DNA of 64,000 bases from Bacillota bacterium (GTDB lineage: Bacteria; Bacillota; Clostridia; Lachnospirales; Lachnospiraceae), in contig JAEZFK010000021.1 of NCBI GenBank assembly GCA_023437715.1, positions 154,759-218,758 of the forward strand, in the 5' to 3' direction. Positions within the stretch are counted from its first letter, which is position 1. Every line of letters starts with the position of its first letter. The notes under the pieces were generated by a model, which was not told the origin of the DNA, did no database searches, and worked only from the letters and a program-made list of their open reading frames with translations. The position numbers and the translations under genes were made by a program. Of this stretch, positions 6,540 through 15,655 are shown in pieces.

Positions 6540-8567
6540 ATGAAAAACAAATATATTATATTTCTTCTATATTTATGTGCAGGGCTGATCCTTGCCATTG
6601 TTTTCATTCAGATCAATGGTTTATCGGTCAATCCCCTTTCTGCCGGGAATATTACCTATCAGATGTATTATCAGTACCGGTCCAGCCAGACCGTCACACT
6701 TTTTCTCGCCATCGGAAGCGTCTCCGTGCTGTTTGCCAGGGAAAGAATTACCCGGGAACTAAAAAGGAAGGCATACACCGACGTAACAGGCATAAAAAAT
6801 AAGCATGCCTGTCTGGAGGAAATGAATATGCTGGACTGCAGGGATGATACCTTAAATATCGGTTTCGCCATGTTTGATTTAAATAACTTGAAAAAGGTAA
6901 ACGACTTTTACGGCCATGAAAAGGGAGACGAGCTGATCCAGAGCTTTGCTGCTCTTCTTCGGAAAGCTTCCAATAAAAAGTACTTTCTGGGCCGTTTTGG
7001 AGGCGATGAGTTTATCGTCATCATAAAAAACTGCACGGAAGAGATTATGGAGACCTACATCAGCCAGGTCCGGGAGCTGGTAAAGCATTATAACAAGGGA
7101 AGGACCGTGCCTCTCAGCTTTGCCAGCGGCTACGCCATAAGCACCAGAAGCCACTACTATCTCACAGAGGATATTTTAAAGGAAGCGGACAAGGATATGT
7201 ACCGGAACAAAAGGATGATGAAATCCGAGTCCCTGATGAACCCGTCACAGCTCAGCCGGATACTGGATGCAGAACGGATCTCTTATTTGGAGAGGGATAA
7301 TCTGACCGGCCTGTTTAACCACGACGCCTTTCTTCTGGCCATTACAAAGGTCATCGCCCAGTCCGACCAGTCCCAGAACCTTGCCCTGGTCTGCTCCGAC
7401 ATAGCCAATTTCAGGTACATCAATGATACCTACGGCCATCAGGAAGGGAGCCAGATCCTTAAGCTCTTTGCCGATGAATTGTCCGCTCAGCCTTTCTGCC
7501 TATGCGCCAGCCGCTTATACTCGGACAATTTTGCATTTCTTGCCGAATTCCCGGATATTCCCCAGGAGAGCACCGCGGATAAGATTAAGGAATGGTGTTT
7601 TGACTTTTCAGCCCTTATTAACAAAACCTACCGTGGGAGCCGGATTGTAATCAACAGCGGAATTTATTTTATCCGGGGGGAAAAACCATCCGTCGAAGCT
7701 ATGTTAAATCATGCGAACACGGCCAGAAAGCACACCAAAACCTCTCCCTTTCATATTCTGGTTTACGGCGATGAAATGGCCCGTTCGGAAAAGAAAAAGG
7801 CGGAAATCCTCAATTCTTTCCATCAGGCCATTGAAAAGCGGGAATTCAAGGTATATCTTCAGCCCAAGGTGAAATGCTCCGACAAAAGCATCTGCGGAGC
7901 AGAAGCATTAATCCGCTGGGAGAAGCCTTACGGAAACTTATGCTATCCGGCGGAGTTTATTCCGGTGCTTGAGGGATCGGGGGATATCATCGAACTGGAT
8001 TACTATGTTTATGAACATATTTTCTGGTATCTTCATCAGCAGCTGGAAAAGGGGAAAACGGTCTTTCCGATTTCCATGAATGTTTCCCGGCTTCATTTGG
8101 CCCGCCCTCACGATTTTATCAGCCATATCCGTGAGCTTTTGGAAAAGTATGACGTACCGGCTTCCTATCTTTTGTTTGAGCTTACGGAAAGCATCTATAT
8201 CCAGGAAATATACTCCGCAATGATTTTTGTTGACGGGCTTCACGCCCTTGGCATTAAGGTCTCCATGGATGACTTTGGAAGCGGCTACTCCTCTCTGGAG
8301 CTTTTAAGCAATCTGCCCTTTGATGAAATCAAGTTTGACAAGGTGTTCCTGGCAAACAGCGGGGATGACAATTCCCGGAAGATTCTCATTCACTTAATGG
8401 ATCTTGTAAAGAGCATGAATAAAACCATTGTCTGTGAAGGAGTGGAGATGCAGGAGGATGTGATATTGCTGGATCAATGCGACTGCGATATCATGCAGGG
8501 CTATTATTATTTCAGGCCCATGCCTCTGAAAGAATTCAAGTATCCTGCGGAATCCGCGGGCAGATAG
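6540..8567 (+). CDS. Membrane GGDEF-GGDEF-EAL cyclic-di-GMP protein
   Basis: This 675-aa protein has two N-terminal membrane segments (about residues 5-24 and 48-65). A GGDEF domain with intact RFGGDEF at about 154-158 follows, then a second, degenerate GGDEF domain (SDNF at about 328-331). The EAL domain has intact AEALIRW at about 454-460 and DDFGSGYSS at about 577-585. It could both make and degrade c-di-GMP, and the degenerate module may be regulatory. No periplasmic sensor of known type is visible between the membrane segments. RBS AAGGAG precedes ATG 6540. Its closeness to flagellin suggests motility control, and it may be co-transcribed with feoA. Confidence 0.92.
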   Translation: MKNKYIIFLLYLCAGLILAIVFIQINGLSVNPLSAGNITYQMYYQYRSSQTVTLFLAIGSVSVLFARERITRELKRKAYTDVTGIKNKHACLEEMNMLDCRDDTLNIGFAMFDLNNLKKVNDFYGHEKGDELIQSFAALLRKASNKKYFLGRFGGDEFIVIIKNCTEEIMETYISQVRELVKHYNKGRTVPLSFASGYAISTRSHYYLTEDILKEADKDMYRNKRMMKSESLMNPSQLSRILDAERISYLERDNLTGLFNHDAFLLAITKVIAQSDQSQNLALVCSDIANFRYINDTYGHQEGSQILKLFADELSAQPFCLCASRLYSDNFAFLAEFPDIPQESTADKIKEWCFDFSALINKTYRGSRIVINSGIYFIRGEKPSVEAMLNHANTARKHTKTSPFHILVYGDEMARSEKKKAEILNSFHQAIEKREFKVYLQPKVKCSDKSICGAEALIRWEKPYGNLCYPAEFIPVLEGSGDIIELDYYVYEHIFWYLHQQLEKGKTVFPISMNVSRLHLARPHDFISHIRELLEKYDVPASYLLFELTESIYIQEIYSAMIFVDGLHALGIKVSMDDFGSGYSSLELLSNLPFDEIKFDKVFLANSGDDNSRKILIHLMDLVKSMNKTIVCEGVEMQEDVILLDQCDCDIMQGYYYFRPMPLKEFKYPAESAGR

Positions 8568-8580
8568 CAGCAGATATGAC

Positions 8581-8620
8581 AGCGGCAGTTTTGGAATATA
8601 ATCCAAAAACTGCCGCTGCT
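8581..8620 (+). terminator. Hairpin after the GGDEF-EAL gene
   Basis: AGCGGCAGTTTTGGA pairs with TCCAAAAACTGCCGCT around a 6-base loop, 13 bases after the stop. The downstream T tract is short (GCTTTTGG), so termination may be moderate. Confidence 0.7.
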
Positions 8621-8641
8621 TTTGGATATTCAAAATTACTA

Positions 8642-8670
8642 TTGTATAAAAAACCCTGGTAAGGTATAAT
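8642..8670 (+). promoter_or_regulatory. Promoter for the nusB-recN run
   Basis: TATAAT is at 8665-8670, with TTGTAT 17 bases upstream (8642-8647). The -35 is weak but the spacing is ideal. It is the only promoter-like site I found before the long co-directional run nusB to recN. Confidence 0.5.
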
Positions 8671-8715
8671 AATTCCAAACGTCCAGAAAAACCACCTATA
8701 GGAGGACCATGGTAA

Positions 8716-9159
8716 ATGACCAGAAGTAAATTGCGTGAACACTGCTTTAAGATGCTCTTCTGCGCTGATTTTTATCCGGCGGAAGAGAAAGAATGGCAGC
8801 TTATTCAATATTTTCAAGAACCAAATGAGGATGATTTAAACGAGGAAGGCAAAGAGGAGATCATCCATGACGTAGAGATGAGCGAAGAGAACTATGTATA
8901 TTTAAAAGAAAAAGCAGAGGCCGTTATGGCGAAGATCCCGGAACTGGATATAAAGATCAATGAAGTGGCGGAAGGGTGGAAGACAAAGCGTATGGGAAAA
9001 GCCGAGCTTACCATTCTCCGCCTTGCCTTATACGAGATTTTATTCGATCAGGATGTGCCGGAGAAGGTGGCCATCAATGAGGCGGTAGAACTGGCAAAAA
9101 AATACGGCGGAAACGAAGCTCCGGCATTTATTAACGGAGTTTTGGCAAAACTGGTGTAA
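8716..9159 (+). CDS. nusB: Transcription antitermination factor NusB
   Basis: NusB binds boxA RNA with NusE (S10) and supports rRNA antitermination. The 147-aa protein shows the family N-terminus (TRSKLREHCFKMLFCADF) and the conserved C-terminal block (LDIKINEVAEGWKTKRMGKAELTILRLALYE, then AINEAVELAKKYG). An acidic insert near residues 35-60 is typical of clostridial members. RBS GGAGGA at 8701 points to ATG 8716. An ATG at 8709 is in another frame. It is followed by xseA after one base. Confidence 0.95.
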   Translation: MTRSKLREHCFKMLFCADFYPAEEKEWQLIQYFQEPNEDDLNEEGKEEIIHDVEMSEENYVYLKEKAEAVMAKIPELDIKINEVAEGWKTKRMGKAELTILRLALYEILFDQDVPEKVAINEAVELAKKYGGNEAPAFINGVLAKLV

Positions 9160-9160
9160 T

Positions 9161-10441
9161 ATGGCAGGCGTGTATTCCGTTTCTCAGGTCAATGCTTATA
9201 TTAAGAATATGTTTGCCCAGGATTTCGCCCTGAACAGAATCTCCGTAAAGGGAGAGGTGTCCAACTGCAAATACCATACCTCAGGCCATATATATTTTAC
9301 CTTAAAGGATGGAAAGTCCTCCATTTCGGCAGTCATGTTTGCCGGCAGCAGAAAAGGACTTGCCTTTACCCTGGAGGAAGGGCAGCAGGTGACGGCCAAG
9401 GGCAGCGTGGAGGTCTATGAGCGGGACGGAAGATACCAGCTCTACGCCCAGGAAATCACGAGAGAGGGAATCGGAGATTTGTTTGAACGGTTCCAGAAGC
9501 TTCGCGACGAACTGGAAGAAATGGGGATGTTTTCCCCGGAGTATAAAAAGCCCATCCCAAAGCACGCCAAAACCGTGGGAATCGTAACAGCTCCAACGGG
9601 AGCGGCTATCCGGGATATTATGAATATATCCGCCAGAAGAAATCCTTATGTCCAGCTTTTTCTCTACCCGGCTCTTGTCCAGGGGGAGAATGCAAAGGAA
9701 AGCATTGTAAAGGGAATCGAGACCCTGGACCGGATGGGGCTTGACGTTCTCATCGTAGGCAGGGGCGGCGGTTCCATTGAGGATTTATGGGCGTTTAATG
9801 AAGAAGTTGTGGCAAGGGCGATTTTTAACTGCAATACGCCTGTCATTTCCGCAGTAGGCCATGAAACCGATGTGACCATTGCGGATTATGTGGCGGATAT
9901 GCGCGCCCCTACGCCCTCTGCGGCCGCAGAGCTGGCGGTGTTTGATTATAGTCTGTTTGAGGAACAGGTGCAGCTGTACCGGAACACCCTTTCCAAGGCC
10001 ATGGACAGGAAGCTGGAACGCTGCCGTTACCGTGCCGGCCAATACGGCTTACGTCTGAAATTTCACGATCCCAGGCGCAGCATCCGGGAAAACCGCCAAA
10101 GGCTGGCTGATATGGAAGAAAAGCTCAGAAGCCTTATGGTGTCAAAGGCGGCTTCCGACCGGGCAAGGGCGGCAGAGGGAGAACAGCGGATGAAACGGCT
10201 GATTGAAAAGCAGGCGGTCCGCGACAGGCACAGGCTGGAACTGATGATCAGCCGTCTGGACGGTCTTTCCCCCTTAAAGCGCATTGGCGGCGGATACGGA
10301 TTTATAACCGATGAAAAGGACCGAAGGCTGGAATCCATAGATCAGGTAAAGGCCGGAGACGGCATTAAGGTAAGGGTCCGGGACGGAAGCGTGGAAGCGG
10401 TGGTTTCCAATGTTTCTTCGTCACAAATAAAGGAGAAGTAA
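9161..10441 (+). CDS. xseA: Exodeoxyribonuclease VII large subunit
   Basis: XseA is the catalytic and DNA-binding subunit of ExoVII, which degrades single-stranded DNA. It has an N-terminal OB-fold (residues about 1-100: SVSQVNAYIKNMF, GEVSNCKYHTSGHIYFTLKD). The catalytic domain contains KTVGIVTAPTGAAIRDI and GRGGGSIEDLWAFNEE, followed by a long C-terminal coiled coil. At 426 aa it is normal length. It lies one base after the nusB stop and 2 bases before xseB, so coupled expression of both subunits is expected. Confidence 0.97.
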   Translation: MAGVYSVSQVNAYIKNMFAQDFALNRISVKGEVSNCKYHTSGHIYFTLKDGKSSISAVMFAGSRKGLAFTLEEGQQVTAKGSVEVYERDGRYQLYAQEITREGIGDLFERFQKLRDELEEMGMFSPEYKKPIPKHAKTVGIVTAPTGAAIRDIMNISARRNPYVQLFLYPALVQGENAKESIVKGIETLDRMGLDVLIVGRGGGSIEDLWAFNEEVVARAIFNCNTPVISAVGHETDVTIADYVADMRAPTPSAAAELAVFDYSLFEEQVQLYRNTLSKAMDRKLERCRYRAGQYGLRLKFHDPRRSIRENRQRLADMEEKLRSLMVSKAASDRARAAEGEQRMKRLIEKQAVRDRHRLELMISRLDGLSPLKRIGGGYGFITDEKDRRLESIDQVKAGDGIKVRVRDGSVEAVVSNVSSSQIKEK

Positions 10442-10443
10442 CG

Positions 10444-10656
10444 ATGGCAGCAAAAAAAGAACAGACCATTGAAGAGACATTTGCACAGCTGGAAGAGATC
10501 ATACGTAAGCTGGAGAGCGGAGAAAGTTCTCTGGAGGAGGCCTTTGGGCATTACGAGACCGGAATGAAGCTGGTGAAGTCCTGCAATGAAAAGATAGATA
10601 AGGTTGAGAAAAAGATAATTGTATTAGAGGAAAATGGTGAGGAAGATGGAGTTTAA
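10444..10656 (+). CDS. xseB: Exodeoxyribonuclease VII small subunit
   Basis: This 70-aa helical small subunit coats the XseA coiled coil and is needed for active ExoVII. The motif FAQLEEIIRKLESGESSLEEAFGHYETGMKLVKSCNEKI is diagnostic of the family. ATG 10444 follows the xseA stop almost directly, with GGAGAAG just upstream inside xseA. Its 3' end overlaps the next gene, ispA. Confidence 0.96.
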   Translation: MAAKKEQTIEETFAQLEEIIRKLESGESSLEEAFGHYETGMKLVKSCNEKIDKVEKKIIVLEENGEEDGV

Positions 10657-11533
10657 AGAAAAACTGGCCCGCCGGACAGAGGAAGTCCAGCAGATTGTGG
10701 AGAATTACCTGCCGCCTGTGGAAGGCTATCAGAGTACGGTTCTGGAAGCCATGGATTACAGCGTCCGGGCCGGAGGAAAAAGACTCCGCCCTCTGCTGAT
10801 GGAGGAAACCTACCGCTTATTCGGCGGCTCGGGAAAGGTGATAAAGCCTTTTATGGCGGCCATTGAGATGATTCACACCTCGTCCCTGATCCATGACGAC
10901 CTTCCCTGTATGGACAATGATACCCTGCGCCGGGGACTTCCCACCGCATGGGTGAAATACGGTTACGATATGGCTGTGCTGGCAGGAGACGGCCTTTTGA
11001 TCTATTCCATGGAAACCGCCGCAAAGGCCCTGGCTTTCACAGACCGGCCCGACCGGGTGGCAAGGTGCATGGGAATAATGGCGGAAAAGACAGGAATCTA
11101 TGGGATGATAGGCGGTCAGGCCGTGGATGTGGAGCTGGCGGGAAAGAAAATTCCCCGGAAAAAGCTTGATTTCATCTACCGGCTGAAAACCGGAGCCCTC
11201 TTAGAAGCCTCCATGATGATCGGAGCGGTGCTGGGAGGCGCGTCAGAAAGTGAAATAAAGCTGGTGGAAAAGATGGCTGCCTGTGTGGGTCTGGCTTTCC
11301 AGATCCAGGATGATATTCTGGATGTGACCAGCAGCAACGAGGTTCTGGGAAAGCCAGTGAAAAGCGATGAAAAGAACCATAAAACCACCTATGTAACCCT
11401 GGAAGGCCTTGAAAAGGCAAAGCAGGATGTGGAAAAGATCTCAGAAGAGGCGGTATCCTGTCTCCATGAGCTTCCGGGAGAAAATGCTTTTCTGGAAGAG
11501 CTGATCCTCATGCTGGTAAACCGGGAGAAATAA
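10646..11533 (+). CDS. ispA: Polyprenyl (farnesyl/geranyl) diphosphate synthase
   Basis: A trans-isoprenyl diphosphate synthase that condenses IPP with allylic diphosphates, feeding undecaprenyl phosphate and other isoprenoids. Both Asp-rich metal sites are intact: DDLPCMDND at about residues 80-88, and QIQDDILD followed by the K-rich KSDEKNHKTTY segment. Length (295 aa) matches IspA. I prefer ATG 10646 (MEFKEKLARR) by resemblance to family N-termini. ATG 10634 is equally possible, and both overlap xseB. It sits directly before dxs, another isoprenoid gene. Confidence 0.93.
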   Translation: MEFKEKLARRTEEVQQIVENYLPPVEGYQSTVLEAMDYSVRAGGKRLRPLLMEETYRLFGGSGKVIKPFMAAIEMIHTSSLIHDDLPCMDNDTLRRGLPTAWVKYGYDMAVLAGDGLLIYSMETAAKALAFTDRPDRVARCMGIMAEKTGIYGMIGGQAVDVELAGKKIPRKKLDFIYRLKTGALLEASMMIGAVLGGASESEIKLVEKMAACVGLAFQIQDDILDVTSSNEVLGKPVKSDEKNHKTTYVTLEGLEKAKQDVEKISEEAVSCLHELPGENAFLEELILMLVNREK

Positions 11534-11562
11534 GCTACAGCTTGAAAAGGATCTGATAAGCG

Positions 11563-13473
11563 ATGATACTGGAATTAATAGACGGACCTGAGGATATCAA
11601 AAACCTTACAAAACAGGAGCTTGATATCTTAAGCCAGGAAATCCGTGACTTTTTAATAGCAAAAATAAGCGTCACAGGCGGCCATCTGGCTTCCAACTTA
11701 GGAGTTGTGGAACTGACCATGGCGATCTACCTGGCTTTCGACCTGCCAAAGGACAAGATCATCTGGGATGTAGGCCATCAGTCCTACACCCATAAGATAT
11801 TGAGCGGCAGGCGGGAAGAGTTTGACGACCTGCGGCAGTACGGAGGCATCAGCGGCTTCCCCAAGAGAAAGGAAAGCCCCTGTGACGCCTTTGATACGGG
11901 ACACAGCTCCACCTCCATTTCCGCAGGGCTCGGACTGGCCCAGGCGAGAGATGTGCTGGGGGAGAACCACTTCGTAGTGTCCGTGATCGGAGACGGAGCC
12001 TTAACCGGCGGCATGGCCTACGAGGCCTTAAACAATGCGGCCAGAATGAAGAAGAATTTCATCATCATTCTCAACGACAACAACATGTCCATCTCTGAAA
12101 ATGTGGGAGGCATGTCAAAATATTTAAACAGCATCCGCACCGGTGAGGGATATCTGGACTTAAAAAAGCACGTGACAAACGTGCTGTCCCGCATCCCGGT
12201 CATGGGAGACCAGATCATAGATAAGATCAGCAGGACCAAAAACGGCATCAAGCAGCTTCTGATTCCCGGAATGCTGTTTGAAAACATGGGCATCACCTAT
12301 TTGGGTCCGGTGGACGGCCACAATGTAAAGGCTCTTTCCAGGGCCCTGCGGGAGGCCAAGAAGCTGGATCATACGGTCCTGGTCCATGTGATTACCCAGA
12401 AGGGCAGAGGCTATGCCCCTGCGGAAAAGAATCCCTCCAAGTTTCATGGAGTGGAGCCCTTTGACATCATCACGGGACAGCCTAAACGGGAAAAGCAGGC
12501 GCCCAGCTATACGGACGTGTTTTCCAAGACCATATGCCGTCTGGCGGAAGCTGATCCAAGGCTTGTGGCGGTAACTGCGGCCATGCCTGACGGAACCGGC
12601 TTAAAACGTTTTTCCCGCTTGTATCCCGAGCGTTTTTTTGACGTGGGAATTGCAGAAGAGCATGCGGTCACCTCGGCGGCAGGAATGGCGGCCGGAGGCT
12701 TAAAGCCGGTGGTAGCGGTCTATTCCTCCTTTTTGCAGCGGGGCTTTGACCAGATCCTTCATGACGTCTGCATCCAGAACCTGCCTGTGGTATTTTCCGT
12801 GGACAGGGCAGGGCTTGTGGGCAGCGACGGGGAGACCCATCAGGGAATTTTTGACTATTCCTACTTATCCGCCATCCCCAACATGAGCGTATTCGCGCCA
12901 AAGAACCGGTGGGAGCTGATGGACGGCATGGAGTTCGCCCTTTCCTATGAGGGTCCCATTGCAGTGCGCTATCCCAGAGGAGAAGCCTATCAGGGTCTGA
13001 AAGACTTCCGCGCTCCCATTGAATACGGAAAGGGAGAAATGCTCTACGAAGAAAAGGACATTGCACTTTTGGCCGTAGGGAGCATGGTCAGCACTGGGGA
13101 GCATGTGCGGCAGAAGCTGAAAGCCGAGGGCTGGAGCTGCAGCCTGGTGAACGGGCGGTTTGTAAAGCCCTTTGACCGCCAGATGGTGGACCGCCTGGCA
13201 AAAAAACACTGGCTCATCGTCACCATGGAGGAAAATGTTCTTCAGGGCGGCTACGGCCTTACGGTCACAGGCTATATCCATGAGCATTACCCCCGGGTAA
13301 AGGTCATGAATATTGCCCTGCCCGATTCCTATGTGGAGCACGGCAACGTATCCCTTCTCCGCAAGGGACTGGGAATTGACAGCGATTCCATTCTTTGGCG
13401 GCTTAAAAAGGAATACTTAGATACAGAGCGTCAGAATGCGGAATGGAAAAGGCTGAGAGAAAACAACTTATAA
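11563..13473 (+). CDS. dxs: 1-deoxy-D-xylulose-5-phosphate synthase
   Basis: Dxs makes DXP from pyruvate and glyceraldehyde-3-phosphate using thiamine diphosphate, the entry step of the MEP pathway. The conserved GHQSYTHKILSGR, the ThDP-binding block GDGALTGGMAYEALNNA...NDN (about residues 145-180), and the transketolase-like GSDGETHQGIFDYSYL are all present. Length (636 aa) is typical. It follows ispA by 29 bases with only a weak AAAAGGAT ribosome site. Clustering with ispA indicates shared isoprenoid control. N-terminal start ATG 11563 fits the family. Confidence 0.97.
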   Translation: MILELIDGPEDIKNLTKQELDILSQEIRDFLIAKISVTGGHLASNLGVVELTMAIYLAFDLPKDKIIWDVGHQSYTHKILSGRREEFDDLRQYGGISGFPKRKESPCDAFDTGHSSTSISAGLGLAQARDVLGENHFVVSVIGDGALTGGMAYEALNNAARMKKNFIIILNDNNMSISENVGGMSKYLNSIRTGEGYLDLKKHVTNVLSRIPVMGDQIIDKISRTKNGIKQLLIPGMLFENMGITYLGPVDGHNVKALSRALREAKKLDHTVLVHVITQKGRGYAPAEKNPSKFHGVEPFDIITGQPKREKQAPSYTDVFSKTICRLAEADPRLVAVTAAMPDGTGLKRFSRLYPERFFDVGIAEEHAVTSAAGMAAGGLKPVVAVYSSFLQRGFDQILHDVCIQNLPVVFSVDRAGLVGSDGETHQGIFDYSYLSAIPNMSVFAPKNRWELMDGMEFALSYEGPIAVRYPRGEAYQGLKDFRAPIEYGKGEMLYEEKDIALLAVGSMVSTGEHVRQKLKAEGWSCSLVNGRFVKPFDRQMVDRLAKKHWLIVTMEENVLQGGYGLTVTGYIHEHYPRVKVMNIALPDSYVEHGNVSLLRKGLGIDSDSILWRLKKEYLDTERQNAEWKRLRENNL

Positions 13474-13499
13474 AGATAAACAGGGGAAGTTAAAAATCA

Positions 13500-14315
13500 A
13501 TGAAAGAACGATTGGATGTGCTTTTAGTAAAGCGGGGGCTGGCGGAGTCCAGGGAAAAGGCAAAAGCGGTCATTATGTCCGGCATCGTCTATGTGGACGG
13601 GGAAAAGGAGGACAAGGCAGGCACCACATTTGCCGAAACCGCGGAGATTGAAGTACGGGGGAATACTCTGCGGTATGTGAGCCGGGGAGGCTTAAAGCTT
13701 GAAAAGGCCATGACTCATTTCGGCGTCACCCTTGAGGGCAAGGTCTGCATGGATGTGGGATCCTCCACCGGCGGCTTTACAGACTGCATGCTTCAAAACG
13801 GAGCCGTCAAGGTCTATGCAGTGGATGTGGGACACGGCCAGCTTGCCTGGAAGCTGCGGGAAGACAGCCGTGTGGTGTGCATGGAAAAGACCAATATCCG
13901 GTACGTGACCCCGGAAGACATTGAGGACCGGATTGAGTTTTCTTCCATCGACGTGTCCTTTATTTCTCTGACCAAGGTGCTGGGCCCTGTGAAAAATCTT
14001 CTGACAGACGACGGGGAGATTGTCTGCCTCATTAAGCCCCAGTTTGAAGCAGGCCGGGAAAAGGTGGGGAAAAAGGGCGTGGTGAGAGAAAAATCCGTCC
14101 ATCTGGAGGTGATCGAAGCCGTGATCTCTCATGCGGTTTCCATTGGATTTGAAGTGCTTCATCTGGAATACTCTCCCATTAAGGGGCCGGAGGGAAACAT
14201 TGAATATCTGCTCCATTTGAAAAAACCGGGATTAAGGGAAGCTTCGCCGGCACTGCCCGTAGACCCGGAAAAGACTGTAAATGAGGCCCACGCCAATTTA
14301 GGCGAGAGCAGGTAA
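13500..14315 (+). CDS. tlyA: TlyA-family rRNA 2'-O-methyltransferase
   Basis: It has an S4 RNA-binding domain (residues about 3-62: RLDVLLVKRGLAESREKAKAVIMSG) followed by an FtsJ-like Rossmann methyltransferase (GKVCMDVGSSTGGFTDCMLQNG at about 82-103, and LIKPQFEAGREK). The family is often annotated as hemolysin A; characterized members methylate ribose in 16S and 23S rRNA. The place between dxs and nadK is the usual one in Clostridia. Length 271 aa is typical. The RBS AGGGGAAG is about 10 bases upstream of ATG 13500. Confidence 0.93.
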   Translation: MKERLDVLLVKRGLAESREKAKAVIMSGIVYVDGEKEDKAGTTFAETAEIEVRGNTLRYVSRGGLKLEKAMTHFGVTLEGKVCMDVGSSTGGFTDCMLQNGAVKVYAVDVGHGQLAWKLREDSRVVCMEKTNIRYVTPEDIEDRIEFSSIDVSFISLTKVLGPVKNLLTDDGEIVCLIKPQFEAGREKVGKKGVVREKSVHLEVIEAVISHAVSIGFEVLHLEYSPIKGPEGNIEYLLHLKKPGLREASPALPVDPEKTVNEAHANLGESR

Positions 14316-14325
14316 GGAGTTTATT

Positions 14326-15180
14326 ATGAAGCATTTTTATATCATTATGAACCCGGACAAGGAAGGGGCCAGTGAGACAGCCGGGGTCATCTGCGAATAC
14401 TTAATCAGCCGCGGGGCTCAGTGCAGGACCGGAGGCGGAAGACCCAAAGACTGGGAGAAAGGGCGTTATACCGATGGCTCCCAGGTGCCGGAGGATACGG
14501 AATGCGTCATCACCTTAGGCGGCGACGGAACCCTCATACAGGCTGCCAGGGATTTGGCGGGCCGGAATATTCCCATGCTTGGAATTAACCGGGGAACACT
14601 GGGGTACTTAACCCAGATTTCACGGACAGAAGAAATCGAGCCCGCACTTTCCGTTCTCCTTTCCGGAGATTATAAGCTGGAAGAACGGATGATGCTGGAC
14701 GGATGCGCTTACCGGGCCGGGAAGACCGTCTATCAGGATATTGCTTTAAATGAGATCGTCATGACCAGAAGCCAGCATTTAAAGATGCTGCGGTTTAAGG
14801 TTTACGTCAACGAAGAATTTTTCAACGAATACCATGCGGACGGCTTAATCGCGGCAACCCCTACAGGCTCTACGGCCTATAACCTCTCCGCCGGAGGGCC
14901 GATCATTGTCCCTGATTCCAGAATGATGGTTTTAACGCCCATCTGCTCCCATGCCTTAAATGCCAGAAGCATTGTCCTATCCTCCGATGACCGGTTACGG
15001 GTGGAGATGATGGGCCAGGAGGGCGTTTGTCAGGCGGCGGTATTTGACGGAGACACGGTGGCAGAGCTGTATCCCGGCGATTCCATAGAGATACGCCGGT
15101 CAGAGATCAAGACCACACTGATAAAATTGAAAAACATATCATTTTTAGATAACCTGCGTAACAAGATGGCCGGTATATGA
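14326..15180 (+). CDS. nadK: NAD kinase
   Basis: It phosphorylates NAD to NADP. The catalytic GGDGTLIQAARDL (about residues 65-77), the MLGINRGTLGYL block and the conserved DGLIAATPTGSTAYNLSAGGPI segment are all present. RBS AAGGAG lies just before ATG 14326, and 284 aa is normal. It is 10 bases after tlyA and 12 bases before argR, within the nusB-recN run. Confidence 0.96.
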   Translation: MKHFYIIMNPDKEGASETAGVICEYLISRGAQCRTGGGRPKDWEKGRYTDGSQVPEDTECVITLGGDGTLIQAARDLAGRNIPMLGINRGTLGYLTQISRTEEIEPALSVLLSGDYKLEERMMLDGCAYRAGKTVYQDIALNEIVMTRSQHLKMLRFKVYVNEEFFNEYHADGLIAATPTGSTAYNLSAGGPIIVPDSRMMVLTPICSHALNARSIVLSSDDRLRVEMMGQEGVCQAAVFDGDTVAELYPGDSIEIRRSEIKTTLIKLKNISFLDNLRNKMAGI

Positions 15181-15192
15181 GAAGGAGATACA

Positions 15193-15642
15193 ATGAAACT
15201 GGAACGACACAGCAAAATTGTGGAACTCATTGGAAAGTACGAGATTGAAACTCAGGAGGAGCTGGCGGATCGTTTGAATCAGTCAGGCTTTGCAGTCACC
15301 CAGGCAACTGTTTCCAGAGATATCAGGGAGCTGAAGCTTACAAAGGTCCCCTCAGAATCAGGAAAGCAGCGGTATATGGTGCTCCAAAACCAGGGCTCTT
15401 TCAGCGACAAATACATCCGGATTCTGCGGGACGGCTACCTGTCCATGGACATGGCCCAGAACATTCTGGTCATAAAAACCGTATCCGGCATGGCCATGGC
15501 GGTTGCGGCGGCTCTGGATGCCCTTCACTTCAATGAAATGGTGGGCTGCATTGCAGGAGACGACACCATTATGTGCGCCATCCGCAGCGCCGATGATACC
15601 ATACTTATGATGGACAAGCTAAAAAAACTCATTACGGGATAA
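15193..15642 (+). CDS. argR: Arginine repressor ArgR/AhrC
   Basis: A hexameric arginine-responsive repressor. Residues 1-70 form the winged helix (HSKIVELIGKYEIETQEELADRL, ATVSRDIRELKL). Residues 80-149 form the oligomerization and arginine-binding domain, with the GCIAGDDTIMCAIRS motif. The position just before recN is widely conserved in Firmicutes. RBS GAAGGAGAT precedes ATG 15193. No ARG-box operator was recognized in the window. Confidence 0.96.
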   Translation: MKLERHSKIVELIGKYEIETQEELADRLNQSGFAVTQATVSRDIRELKLTKVPSESGKQRYMVLQNQGSFSDKYIRILRDGYLSMDMAQNILVIKTVSGMAMAVAAALDALHFNEMVGCIAGDDTIMCAIRSADDTILMMDKLKKLITG

Positions 15643-15655
15643 AGAGGAGGCCGCC